Shown here one piece after another: positions 1-8,002 of a DNA stretch of 64,000 bases. Position 1 is the first letter of the stretch. Every line of letters starts with the position of its first letter. Position numbers and translations under genes: made by a program. The notes beneath the pieces were generated by a model. That model had not been told where the DNA came from. It searched no databases and saw nothing but the letters and a program-made list of their open reading frames with translations. The stretch is from Bin87 sp965203195 (GTDB taxonomy: Bacteria; Chloroflexota; Dehalococcoidia; Lucifugimonadales; UBA3495). The DNA is taken from positions 2,604,001 to 2,668,000 of the forward strand of contig OZ241860.1 in the NCBI GenBank assembly GCA_965203195.1, given 5' to 3'.

Positions 1-891
1 GGGACGTCGCCGGCGCGGCCGCCGGAAGCGCTGGAGCTGCTGGTTGCGGAGCTGCCGGCGGGCCAGGATCCGGACGATTTGATCCGCACCGACCCCGAAG
101 CGTGGCCGGTTTTTCTGGGGCAGGCCACGCCGCTGCTGGACTATCTGATTGCCACGCTGTCGCCGCGCGCCAACCTGGACAACCCGGAAAGCCGGGCGTG
201 GCTGTTGCGGTCGCTGCTGCGTTTTGTGGCGCAAATCCCGGATCCGCTCGTCCGGGACGGGCATTTGGAGCAGCTGTCGCAGCGGCTGGGGGTGGACATT
301 GAGACGCTGCACGCCAACCTGCCGATTGCCGCCGCTGTGGGCAATCCGGCGGGGCGGAACGGCGAGGATGCCGGCGGGCCGGCGGGCCGGCGGCGGGCGG
401 CGTCTGCGGCCGGCGATGAGTCCGGTCCGCCGGCGCCGGGCAGCGGGGCGGCGATAGAGGACTACCTGCTGGCGCTGCTACAGCAGCACGGGGCGGAGCT
501 GGGGGCCGATGCGGCGGTTGATGTGTCCGACTGGCTGACGTCGGAAAACCGGGAAATCTATTACTGCGTAATTAACGGCATCTACGCGGATGAGTACGAA
601 GTGGCGCCGGGCGTGGCGCCGGAACTGGAGCCCCGCTTGGCGGAATTGCGGGGGAGGGAATTGCGTATTCCCGGCCCGTCCGGGTTGCGCCGCGCCTGGC
701 AGCAGGTGTGCCTGGTTGCCGAGCACAGGCATCTGAAAAGGGAAAACCAGCAGTTGACCGCGGCTCTGGCGGACACCAACGACTGGGATTCGCCCATCGC
801 GGCGGCGCTGGTGGATAACAAGAACCGCATTCGTGAAATTGACCGCCTGCTCAATACGACCGCAGCTACGTCCGCATCGCGCCAACCGTAA
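1..891 (+). CDS. dnaG: DNA primase DnaG, C-terminal part
   Basis: The frame is open from the first base, so the gene is cut by the left edge of the window. The early residues LPAGQDPDDL match the stretch after the TOPRIM core of DnaG, and the rest reads as the helical C-terminal domain that contacts the replicative helicase. The catalytic TOPRIM and zinc domains lie outside the window. An Ala/Gly/Arg-rich linker sits around residues 115-140. The stop is 10 bases before the rpoD start, which reproduces the common dnaG-rpoD arrangement and suggests co-transcription. Confidence 0.93.
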   Translation, partial: GTSPARPPEALELLVAELPAGQDPDDLIRTDPEAWPVFLGQATPLLDYLIATLSPRANLDNPESRAWLLRSLLRFVAQIPDPLVRDGHLEQLSQRLGVDIETLHANLPIAAAVGNPAGRNGEDAGGPAGRRRAASAAGDESGPPAPGSGAAIEDYLLALLQQHGAELGADAAVDVSDWLTSENREIYYCVINGIYADEYEVAPGVAPELEPRLAELRGRELRIPGPSGLRRAWQQVCLVAEHRHLKRENQQLTAALADTNDWDSPIAAALVDNKNRIREIDRLLNTTAATSASRQP

Positions 892-901
892 CGGAGGGTG
901 T

Positions 902-2764
902 ATGACCATTACCAGCAACCGCCGCAGCGTCATCGTCGCTGACGAGGAAACCGATTACGACGGCAGCGTGGCCGTAGCCGTGGCCGCGGCTCTGGACGAT
1001 GACGAGCCCGAGGCCGGAGCGCGTTTCGTGGCTTCCGTTATCGCCGGGGGCGATGAGGTGGACGGCGCCGCCGGGGAGGACGACGCCGAGGCCAACGATG
1101 GCGAGGACGAGGGGACGGCGGGGGCAGTTGCCGGCGTGGTCGACCCCGACGGCGACGGGGAAGTGGATGGCACTGACGGGGGAAGGCAGGCGCGGCGGGC
1201 CGCCGCCGTCCTCACCATGCTGCCGGAGCTGGACGGCCCCTCGGCGCGGGATATGGAGCGGGAGGAACGGGACTGGGCGGAAGTTGACACCGACCCCTCC
1301 GCCGACGGCCTGGACGATCCGGTGCGGATGTATCTGCGGGAAATTGGCCGGGTTGACCTGCTTACTTCCGCGGACGAGCGTCGCCTGGCCCGGGAGCAGG
1401 AGGGTCTCAACCACATCCTCAAGCTGGAGAAGGAGCTGAAGGAGCTGGCGGAGCGGCGCGCCACCGAAATGGCGGGGGACTTTCTGCCGCCGGAGGATGC
1501 CGTCCTGTGGGGTCGTGAGGCAGCCTATGACGCCGACGCCGTGGCCTGGGAAGGGGCGATGCTGCTGCTGGCGCGCATTGCCGCCGCCGCGCCCCTGGCG
1601 CGTTCCATTGCCCGCTACCTGAAAATCAACGAGTACCTGTCGCTGGGGGAGGTGAAAACCGTTGCCGAGCTGCGGGACGCCATTGACGCCGAAGTGGCGC
1701 CGGCGATGGTGGAACACGTAGCCGCCGAACTGGGCATCAGCCCGGAAGTGGCCTACCGGCGCATCGTCGGGCTTTCGCTGGACACCTGGGTGCTGCCCAA
1801 CGAGATCATCGCCGCCGTTATGGCCTATGTGCCGGTGTGGGCGGAGCTTAATCCCGATGGGTTCGGCGACTACTACCTGCCGGAGCAGGGGCTGGATGTG
1901 GCGCCGCTGTACGCCGAGGACGACCACTGCCCGCTGCTGCTGCTGACGCAGTTGCTGCGGGATCCGGGGCTGAGCGACCGGGTGGAGGCGGAAAACTTCC
2001 GCGCCGCCCTGCACTTCGACCAGGTGAAGCGCAACGGGGAACGGGCCCAGAACCATCTTACGGAGGCCAACCTGCGGCTGGTGGTCAGCGTGGCCAAGAA
2101 GTACATCGGGCGGGGTATGTCGCTGCTGGATATGATCCAGGAGGGCAACATCGGGCTGATCCGGGCGGTGGAGAAGTTTGACTACCGGAAGGGGTACAAG
2201 TTCAGCACCTACGCCACCTGGTGGATCCGGCAGGCGATTACCCGCGCCATTGCCGACCAGGCCCGCACCATCCGCATTCCGGTGCATATGGTGGAGACCA
2301 TCAACAAGCTGATGCGCCACAACCGCCGGCTGTTGCAGGAGAAGGGGCGGGAGCCCACTACGGAGGAGCTGGCCGAGGCGATGGAGATGACGCCGGAAAA
2401 GATTGAGGAGATTCAGAAAATCTCCCAGGAGCCGGTGTCGCTGGAGACGCCCATCGGCGAGGAGGAGGACTCGTTCCTGGGCGATTTCATTGAGGACCGG
2501 ACCACGCTGGCCCCGGCGGACGCCGCTTCGGCGCAGCTGCTGCGGGAGGAGGTCAAGAATGTCTTGGATTCGCTGAATAACGACCGGGAGAGCATGGTGC
2601 TGAAGCTGCGTTTCGGGCTGGAGGACGGACGGCCGCGGACTTTGGAGGAGGTTGGGCAGCAGTTTGGGGTGACGCGGGAACGGATCCGGCAGATTGAGGC
2701 GAAGGCGATTCGGAAGCTGCGGCATCCTTCCCGCTCCAAGAAGCTGCGGGATTTTCTGGACTAG
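902..2764 (+). CDS. rpoD: Primary RNA polymerase sigma factor (sigma-70)
   Basis: This is a 620-residue housekeeping sigma factor. The start is the ATG after GGAGGG, 10 bases beyond dnaG; the frame is open further upstream but lacks a better ribosome binding site. The N-terminus is unusually acidic and low in complexity (about residues 10-110). Region 1.2 follows (DPVRMYLREIGRVDLLT). The RpoD hallmarks are then region 2 (NLRLVVSVAKKYIGRGM, DMIQEGNIGLIRAVEKF, YATWWIRQAI), region 3, and region 4 ending in VTRERIRQIEAKAIRKLRHP, the -35-binding helix-turn-helix. It directs most transcription in growing cells. The identification is secure. Confidence 0.98.
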   Translation: MTITSNRRSVIVADEETDYDGSVAVAVAAALDDDEPEAGARFVASVIAGGDEVDGAAGEDDAEANDGEDEGTAGAVAGVVDPDGDGEVDGTDGGRQARRAAAVLTMLPELDGPSARDMEREERDWAEVDTDPSADGLDDPVRMYLREIGRVDLLTSADERRLAREQEGLNHILKLEKELKELAERRATEMAGDFLPPEDAVLWGREAAYDADAVAWEGAMLLLARIAAAAPLARSIARYLKINEYLSLGEVKTVAELRDAIDAEVAPAMVEHVAAELGISPEVAYRRIVGLSLDTWVLPNEIIAAVMAYVPVWAELNPDGFGDYYLPEQGLDVAPLYAEDDHCPLLLLTQLLRDPGLSDRVEAENFRAALHFDQVKRNGERAQNHLTEANLRLVVSVAKKYIGRGMSLLDMIQEGNIGLIRAVEKFDYRKGYKFSTYATWWIRQAITRAIADQARTIRIPVHMVETINKLMRHNRRLLQEKGREPTTEELAEAMEMTPEKIEEIQKISQEPVSLETPIGEEEDSFLGDFIEDRTTLAPADAASAQLLREEVKNVLDSLNNDRESMVLKLRFGLEDGRPRTLEEVGQQFGVTRERIRQIEAKAIRKLRHPSRSKKLRDFLD

Positions 2765-2821
2765 AGGGCGCGCGGGCGGGCGGCACAACGCTGGCCCTTC
2801 TCCCATAAAGCCGATTGGCGC

Positions 2822-2858
2822 TGCTGTTTCTGCTATGCCGAGGCGGGCAGAAACAGCA
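2822..2858. promoter_or_regulatory. Inverted repeat upstream of the CBASS operon
   Basis: Arms at 2822-2833 and 2847-2858 pair perfectly over 12 bp (core GCTGTTTCTGC / GCAGAAACAGC) around a 13-base spacer. The repeat lies 25 bases before the patatin start and 57 bases after the rpoD stop. No T-run follows, so an operator or mRNA leader structure fits better than an intrinsic terminator, though it could also attenuate rpoD read-through. The function is inferred from position only. Confidence 0.5.
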
Positions 2859-2883
2859 TATCCAATGCAAAATAGGTAGAGCA

Positions 2884-3948
2884 ATGTCTGTTAATCAACC
2901 GACACCCCGATCGGCTGGCGTACTCCGCCAACGCCGCATCTCGTTGGAATGGCCTGACGGTCGTGATTTCCGCATCCTCGCGATAGATGGCGGCGGCATC
3001 AAGGGGATATTCCCTGCTGCTTTTCTGGCCGGGCTAGAAGCTCGCCACCTCAATGGCTGTTCCGTATCGCGGTATTTTGACCTGATTGCCGGAACTTCCA
3101 CCGGCGGCATTATTGCGCTGGGGCTTGGCGCCGGCCTTAAGGCAGCGGATCTGCACGCTCTTTATATTGAGCGCGGGCGCGAAATCTTTCCGCCGGCGCG
3201 CGGAATGTCACGGTACGGGAGGCACGCTTGCGGTCTGTTCAGGTATCGCTACAACCGGGCGGCACTGGTACGCATAATGTCTCAACACTTTGGCGAGCGT
3301 CGCCTGTGGCAGTCTCAATCCCGTCTGTGCATTCCGTCTTGTGACGGCCGTCACGGGGATCTGTATGTGTTCAAAACCCCACACCATCCCGACTATCGCC
3401 TGGATTTCAGGGAAAAGATGACCGATATAGCCGCTGCTACTTCGGCCGCCCCGACCTACTTCCGGCCTTTTGAACAAGGCGGTTTTACCTTCCTGGATGG
3501 CGGCATCTGGGCCAACAACCCCATAATGGTCGGGCTGGTCGAGGCTCTGTCCTGCTTTACCGTGCCGCGCGAGCGCATTCGCATCTTGAGCCTGGGCTGC
3601 GGCGATGCCCCGTACACCGTCAGCAAATGGCAGAAAATAATGGGCGGTCTGTGGCACTGGCGTGGTATAATTAACCCTGTGATGCGGTTCCAGTCGCTCA
3701 GCGCGTTGGGCCAAGCCAGCCTGTTGATTGGCCCGGAACGCATCGCCCGAATTAGCCCGCCGGCGCCAGACCGGCAAATTGCACTGGACGACTGGACACG
3801 CGCCGTAGAGAATCTGCCCGCCGCCGCCACAGCTGCCCTTGATGAACAGGGAGACGCCGTAGCATCGACCTTTTTGGCCGACATCGCCGCTCCCTATTTC
3901 CCATACCACCGGGAGGACACCACTGATGAAGCACAACCAGATTTTTGA
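2884..3948 (+). CDS. capV: Patatin-like phospholipase, CapV-type CBASS effector
   Basis: The 354-residue protein has the full patatin signature. An oxyanion-hole glycine motif GGGIKG is at residues 36-41, the nucleophile Ser72 is in GTSTG, and the catalytic Asp205 is in LDGGIWANNP. In CBASS, CapV-type patatins are switched on by a cyclic nucleotide and degrade membrane phospholipids, killing the infected cell. The frame is open for 23 more codons upstream; I chose the ATG at 2884, after AGGTAGAGCA, because homology begins shortly after it. The 3' end overlaps the CD-NTase gene by 23 bases, so the two are translationally coupled. By eye the operon is less GC-rich than its neighbours, consistent with horizontal gain. 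Confidence 0.88.
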   Translation: MSVNQPTPRSAGVLRQRRISLEWPDGRDFRILAIDGGGIKGIFPAAFLAGLEARHLNGCSVSRYFDLIAGTSTGGIIALGLGAGLKAADLHALYIERGREIFPPARGMSRYGRHACGLFRYRYNRAALVRIMSQHFGERRLWQSQSRLCIPSCDGRHGDLYVFKTPHHPDYRLDFREKMTDIAAATSAAPTYFRPFEQGGFTFLDGGIWANNPIMVGLVEALSCFTVPRERIRILSLGCGDAPYTVSKWQKIMGGLWHWRGIINPVMRFQSLSALGQASLLIGPERIARISPPAPDRQIALDDWTRAVENLPAAATAALDEQGDAVASTFLADIAAPYFPYHREDTTDEAQPDF

Positions 3949-4915
3949 CGCTTTTCTCAAAGATGAGGTCAATCTCAACCAGACTAGGATTGATCGCCTG
4001 AACAGTCATGTGAAGGCTGTCAGCGAATATCTGTCACAGAACTTGGACTCGTACAGCAAGGTTGAACGCCAGGGATCCTACGCCTTGCGGACGATCATCA
4101 AGCCGGTGCGGGACAAACAGGAGTACGATGCCGACATCCTGCTGTTTATGCATCCCCAAGAGGGCTGGGCGCCTCAAGATTACATCGATGCCGTGTACTG
4201 CTGCCTGCGGCAAAACGGCAACTACGCGGACAAAACGCACCGCGAGACCCGGTGCGTGATGATTGACTACGCCGGAGACTTTCACCTGGACGTGGTTCCG
4301 TGCATCACCGGGCAGGATGGCAAGTTGTGCATCTGCAACCGCAAAACCAACAAGTTTGAGCCCACCGATGGTACGGGCTTTCGGGACTGGTTCAACGGGC
4401 GCAACCGCCTTACCCATGGCAACCTCAAGCGCGTGACGCGCCTTTTGAAGTACCTCCGGGACCACAAAGGCAATTACACCGTCCCGTCGGTTCTCTTGAC
4501 TACGCTCATCGGCAATACGGTCAACAGCAACCACGACGGCGAAACTTTCAAGTCGCTGCCTGATGCGCTGAAAGCCGTCTCCAACGGCATCAATGACTTT
4601 CTGCAAGCCAACCCAAGGATGCCGAGCATCGCCAACCCTGTTTTGCCGTCCGAGGATTTCACCAGGAAGTGGGACCAGAAAAAGTACGAAAACTTCCGCA
4701 AGCAATTCCAGGCGTCCAACGACCGGATTAACGAAGCCTACGATGCCACAGAATCCGGTGAGAGCATCGCCAAATGGCAGAAGGTGTTCGGCGACCAGTT
4801 CGGCAAAGGACGCAATGTCAAAAACGGAAGCAGTAGTCAAACCGCCGCGAGTAGCAGCACGGGCGCAGCTACTACCTCCGTGGCTGTAACCCCCTACCGC
4901 CCTTACGCGCAATGA
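3926..4915 (+). CDS. CD-NTase (cGAS/DncV-like nucleotidyltransferase) of CBASS
   Basis: The 329-residue nucleotidyltransferase shows the polymerase-beta-type motif: Gly50-Ser51 in RQGSYALRT, the metal-binding pair Asp68 and Asp70 in EYDADILL, and a third acid, Asp122, in FHLDVVP. These are hallmarks of SMODS-type CD-NTases, which make cyclic di- or trinucleotides when a phage is sensed. The product cannot be read from sequence. The last ~35 residues are a Ser/Thr/Ala-rich tail ending in PYRPYAQ, likely disordered. In type II CBASS the C-terminus of the CD-NTase is the site of conjugation by the Cap2/E2 enzyme, and such a tail fits that role. The gene overlaps capV upstream and the E2-like gene downstream. 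Confidence 0.88.
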   Translation: MKHNQIFDAFLKDEVNLNQTRIDRLNSHVKAVSEYLSQNLDSYSKVERQGSYALRTIIKPVRDKQEYDADILLFMHPQEGWAPQDYIDAVYCCLRQNGNYADKTHRETRCVMIDYAGDFHLDVVPCITGQDGKLCICNRKTNKFEPTDGTGFRDWFNGRNRLTHGNLKRVTRLLKYLRDHKGNYTVPSVLLTTLIGNTVNSNHDGETFKSLPDALKAVSNGINDFLQANPRMPSIANPVLPSEDFTRKWDQKKYENFRKQFQASNDRINEAYDATESGESIAKWQKVFGDQFGKGRNVKNGSSSQTAASSSTGAATTSVAVTPYRPYAQ

Positions 4916-5571
4916 TACTTACAGATGGCGACCGTGCCTTGCTAACCGAGTGTTTCCCGGACTTGCAGTATGATCCGGCAGCCCAAAGGATAGCCGGAGA
5001 ACTGAACTTCTGCGCGTCCTACGACCGAGCCACCGGGAAACTCCACATTGAACGGCAGGAACGCGATGCTAGCATCCGGAGTTCAGCCAGTTTAATCTGC
5101 GCCGTCTTTGAAGTCGAGATTCGACTAGATCAGGAAACTTCCAGCGCCAAGGGTTGGCCGAAAGTGCTGGAGGTGGGCGGACGCCACCAAGTCATCGCTG
5201 GTCGTTACGGCGTTGCACCTGTCGACCTGCACTTTTTCGGCGACGGGGCCTGCTGTTTAGGCATCAGGCTGTCCAAGGAGCGTAACTTTACCTTGGAACG
5301 GTTCCTGTACGAACTGGTGATCCCCTTTCTTTACCGGCTTGCCTATACCGACCGCTTCGGTATTGCCGCAGTTCGCAACGACCTGTGGGGAGAGTATTCA
5401 CACGGTGATGAGGGCTATGCTGAATATCGCCAGACGATGAACGAATATGCCAAGCGCAATACTGGGCGGAACGCGCAGTGCCCATGCGGCAGCGGCCGCA
5501 AGTACAAACTATGTTGCCTGGATGAAGTAAAAGCCGCCGCTTTGCTACGCCATTCGCTTGACGCAGATTAA
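4912..5571 (+). CDS. E2-like (UBC-fold) protein with C-terminal SEC-C zinc motif, CBASS accessory
   Basis: The 219-residue protein starts at an ATG that overlaps the CD-NTase stop (ATGA). Residues ~60-120 read like a bacterial E2: strands AVFEVEIRLD, then WPKVLEVGG, then an active-site-like run with His107 and Cys114/Cys115 (LHFFGDGACCLGI), comparable to the H..(N/D)G.(L/x)CL pattern of E2 enzymes. The C-terminus is a SEC-C zinc motif, GRNAQCPCGSGRKYKLCC, with ligands Cys190, Cys192, Cys201 and Cys202. In short type II CBASS an E2-only Cap2 primes the CD-NTase by attaching its C-terminus to a target. The E2 assignment is my reading of a divergent sequence; the SEC-C motif is certain. Confidence 0.68.
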   Translation: MILTDGDRALLTECFPDLQYDPAAQRIAGELNFCASYDRATGKLHIERQERDASIRSSASLICAVFEVEIRLDQETSSAKGWPKVLEVGGRHQVIAGRYGVAPVDLHFFGDGACCLGIRLSKERNFTLERFLYELVIPFLYRLAYTDRFGIAAVRNDLWGEYSHGDEGYAEYRQTMNEYAKRNTGRNAQCPCGSGRKYKLCCLDEVKAAALLRHSLDAD

Positions 5572-5611
5572 TAAAGAGGGGCGGCAGTAACGGCGGCCGC
5601 CCCTCTTTATT
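5570..5611. terminator. Bidirectional intrinsic terminator (CBASS / aconitase)
   Basis: A perfect 16-bp stem (arms 5570-5585 and 5596-5611, loop of 10) has a GC-rich core GAGGGGCGGC flanked by AATAAA and TTTATT. It can therefore work in both directions between the convergent E2-like gene and aconitase. The E2-like stop codon lies in its left arm. Confidence 0.85.
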
Positions 5612-5630
5612 GCGGCTTGGAATGACGAAA

Positions 5631-7916
5631 CTAGCCGGCGGCGGCTTCCTCCGTTTGCTTCATATAGTTCATGGCGCTGCCGGCTTTGAACCATTCAATC
5701 TGCGTGTCGTTGAGGGTGTGGCGCAGGTTGATGGTTTCCTCGCTGCCGTCGGCGTGCTTCAGCACGGCGGTTACCGGGCGGCCGGGGGCCAGCTGGTTCA
5801 AGCCCACCAGGCTCATGCGGTCGTCATCCTGCACCCGCTCCCAGTCGGCGGGATCCTCAAAAGTCAGAGGCAGCAGGCCCTGCTTTTTGAGGTTGGATTC
5901 GTGGATGCGGGCGAAGCTGCGGGTGATGATGGCCGCCGCGCCCAGCATCCGGGGCGACAGAGCGGCGTGTTCCCGGCTGGAACCCTCGCCGTAGTTCTCA
6001 TCGCCAATGGCCACCCAGCGGATGCCCTGGGCGTTGTAGGCGCGGGCAATTTCCGGGATGGGCATAACTTCCTCGCCGGAGAGCTGGTTCTTGCCCGTGC
6101 CGGTGTCCTCGGTAAAGGCGTTGTTGGCGCCCAGGAACATATTGTCGCTGAGGTTGTTCAGATGCCCGCGGAAACGCAGCCAGGGGCCGGCCGGCGAGAT
6201 GGAATCGGTAGTCGTCTTGCCCTGGGTTTTGACCAGGACGGGGATGTCCTCAAAGTCCCGGCCGTTCCAGGGCGCCCAGGGTTCCAGCACTTGCAGGCGG
6301 TTGCTGGCGGGGTCGACGCGCACTTCCACATCGCTGCCGTCCGCCGGGGGTTCCACATACATATCGGCGCCGGGGTCAAAGCCGGCGGGGGGAACTTCGG
6401 GCGCCGCCGAGGGGGGTTGCAGCATAAATTCGTTGCCGTCGGCGTCCACCAGCGGGTCGGTGAGGGGGTTGAAGGACAGCCGCCCGCCCAGGCCCATGGC
6501 CACGGCCACCTCCGGGCTGGCGATGAAGTTCATTGTGCCGGCGTTGCCGTCGTTGCGGCTGGGGAAGTTGCGGTTGTAGGAAGTGACGATGCTGTTGTCG
6601 GTGCCCCGGGCTTCGGGGCGGTTCCACTGGCCGATGCAGGGGCCGCAGGCGTTGGCGAGGACGGTGGCGCCCACGGCTTCCAGGGCGGCCTGCTGTCCGT
6701 CGCGTTCAATGGTGGCGCGCACCTGCTCGGAGCCGGGGGTGACCAGCAGGCCGGAGGCCGCCTTGACGCCGCGGGCGGCGGCCTGCCGGGCCACGTCGGC
6801 GCAGCGTTCCATATCCTCGTAAGAGGAATTGGTGCAGCTGCCGACCAGGGCCACGGCGACGGTTTCGGGGAAACCCTCCGCAGCGGCTTCCGCCGCCAGG
6901 GCGGAGATGGGACGCGCCCGGTCCGGGGAGTGTGGCCCGGTGATGTGCGGTTCCAGCGTGGACAGGTCAATTTCTACGATGCGATCGTAGTACTGTTGCG
7001 GGTTCTGTTCCACTTCGGGGTCGGAGGCGAGCAGGTGGCCGTATTCGGCGGCGATGTCGGCCAGTTCGCCCCGTCCGGTGGCGCGCAGGTAGGTCGCCAT
7101 GCGCTCATCGTAGGGGAACACATCGCCGGTGGCGCCCAGTTCGGCGCCCATATTGCAGATGGTGCCTTTGCCGGTGGCGGAGATGGAGGCGGCGCCGGGG
7201 CCAAAGTATTCAATGATGGCGTTGGTGCCGCCGGCGACGGTGAGTTCGTAGGCCAGCTTGATGATGACATCTTTGGGGGCCGTCCAGCCGTTCATGGCGC
7301 CGGTGAGTTTGACGCCGATGATCTGGGGGTAGCGGACTTCCCAGGGCAGGCCGGCCATTACGTCGGCGGCGTCGGCGCCGCCCACGCCGATGGCCAGGGA
7401 ACAGAGGCCGCCGCCGTTGACGGTGTGGGAGTCGGTGCCGATAATCAGCGCGCCGGGGAAGGCGTATTTTTCCAGCACCACCTGGTGGATGATGCCGGAG
7501 CCGGGCTTCCAGAAGCCCATACCGTAGCGGCGGCTGGCCGATTCCAGGAACTGATAGACTTCGTTGCTTTCGTTGAGGGCGTCTTGCAGGTCGGATGAGG
7601 CGCCCACGCGGGCCTGGATGAGGTGGTCGCAGTGGACGGTGGTGGGGACGGCCACGCGGTTGCGCCCGGACTGCATGAACTGCAAAATCGCCATCTGGCC
7701 GGTGACATCCTGGTGGGCTACCCGGTCGGGACGCAGGTTGATGTAGCTGTCGCCGGGACGCAGGTCAGCTTCGGCTACGGCGTCCAGATGCGAAAGCAAC
7801 AGCTTTTCGGACAGCGTCAGGGGGCGGTTGAGACGCGCCCGGACTTGCGCCAGTTTTTCGTCCATTTTGCGGTAGGTTTGCCGCACGAATTCCGGCGTGG
7901 AATCAATGTTGCTCAT
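5631..7916 (-). CDS. acn: Aconitate hydratase (mitochondrial/AcnA-like type)
   Basis: The 761-residue enzyme interconverts citrate and isocitrate in the TCA cycle using a [4Fe-4S] cluster. Cluster ligands are visible: one Cys near residue 358 in VGSCTNSSYEDME and two near 422-425 in ANACGPCIGQW. The substrate-binding C-terminal swivel domain includes NYGEGSSREHAAL. Length and motif spacing fit the mitochondrial-type monomeric aconitase rather than AcnB. The ATG at 7916 is preceded by GAGGAGG at a good distance, so I preferred it to an in-frame upstream Met. It is transcribed alone from the minus strand toward the shared terminator. Confidence 0.95.
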   Translation of the reverse strand: MSNIDSTPEFVRQTYRKMDEKLAQVRARLNRPLTLSEKLLLSHLDAVAEADLRPGDSYINLRPDRVAHQDVTGQMAILQFMQSGRNRVAVPTTVHCDHLIQARVGASSDLQDALNESNEVYQFLESASRRYGMGFWKPGSGIIHQVVLEKYAFPGALIIGTDSHTVNGGGLCSLAIGVGGADAADVMAGLPWEVRYPQIIGVKLTGAMNGWTAPKDVIIKLAYELTVAGGTNAIIEYFGPGAASISATGKGTICNMGAELGATGDVFPYDERMATYLRATGRGELADIAAEYGHLLASDPEVEQNPQQYYDRIVEIDLSTLEPHITGPHSPDRARPISALAAEAAAEGFPETVAVALVGSCTNSSYEDMERCADVARQAAARGVKAASGLLVTPGSEQVRATIERDGQQAALEAVGATVLANACGPCIGQWNRPEARGTDNSIVTSYNRNFPSRNDGNAGTMNFIASPEVAVAMGLGGRLSFNPLTDPLVDADGNEFMLQPPSAAPEVPPAGFDPGADMYVEPPADGSDVEVRVDPASNRLQVLEPWAPWNGRDFEDIPVLVKTQGKTTTDSISPAGPWLRFRGHLNNLSDNMFLGANNAFTEDTGTGKNQLSGEEVMPIPEIARAYNAQGIRWVAIGDENYGEGSSREHAALSPRMLGAAAIITRSFARIHESNLKKQGLLPLTFEDPADWERVQDDDRMSLVGLNQLAPGRPVTAVLKHADGSEETINLRHTLNDTQIEWFKAGSAMNYMKQTEEAAAG

Positions 7917-7933
7917 TGGGGTTGCACTCCTCC

Positions 7934-7973
7934 TCAAATTGGCTACGGCTCAAATTGGCTGCGTCAAATTAGC
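7934..7973. repeat. Short direct repeats in the aconitase leader
   Basis: TCAAATTGGCT occurs at 7934-7944 and 7950-7960, and a variant, TCAAATTAGC, at 7964-7973. The spacing is 16 and 14 bases. They lie 18-57 bases upstream of the aconitase start, where phased repeats could bind a regulator. Function is unproven. Confidence 0.5.
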
Positions 7974-8002
7974 GGCGGCCGCCGCCGGCCGGGGCTGCCG
8001 GG

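Noticed and set aside
866..2884. 672-codon minus-strand frame opposite rpoD
   Set aside because: Antisense shadow of a well-identified sigma factor; no domains and no start signal.
5610..7598. 662-codon plus-strand frame opposite aconitase
   Set aside because: Shadow frame with His/Gly/Val-rich composition; aconitase on the other strand has all motifs.
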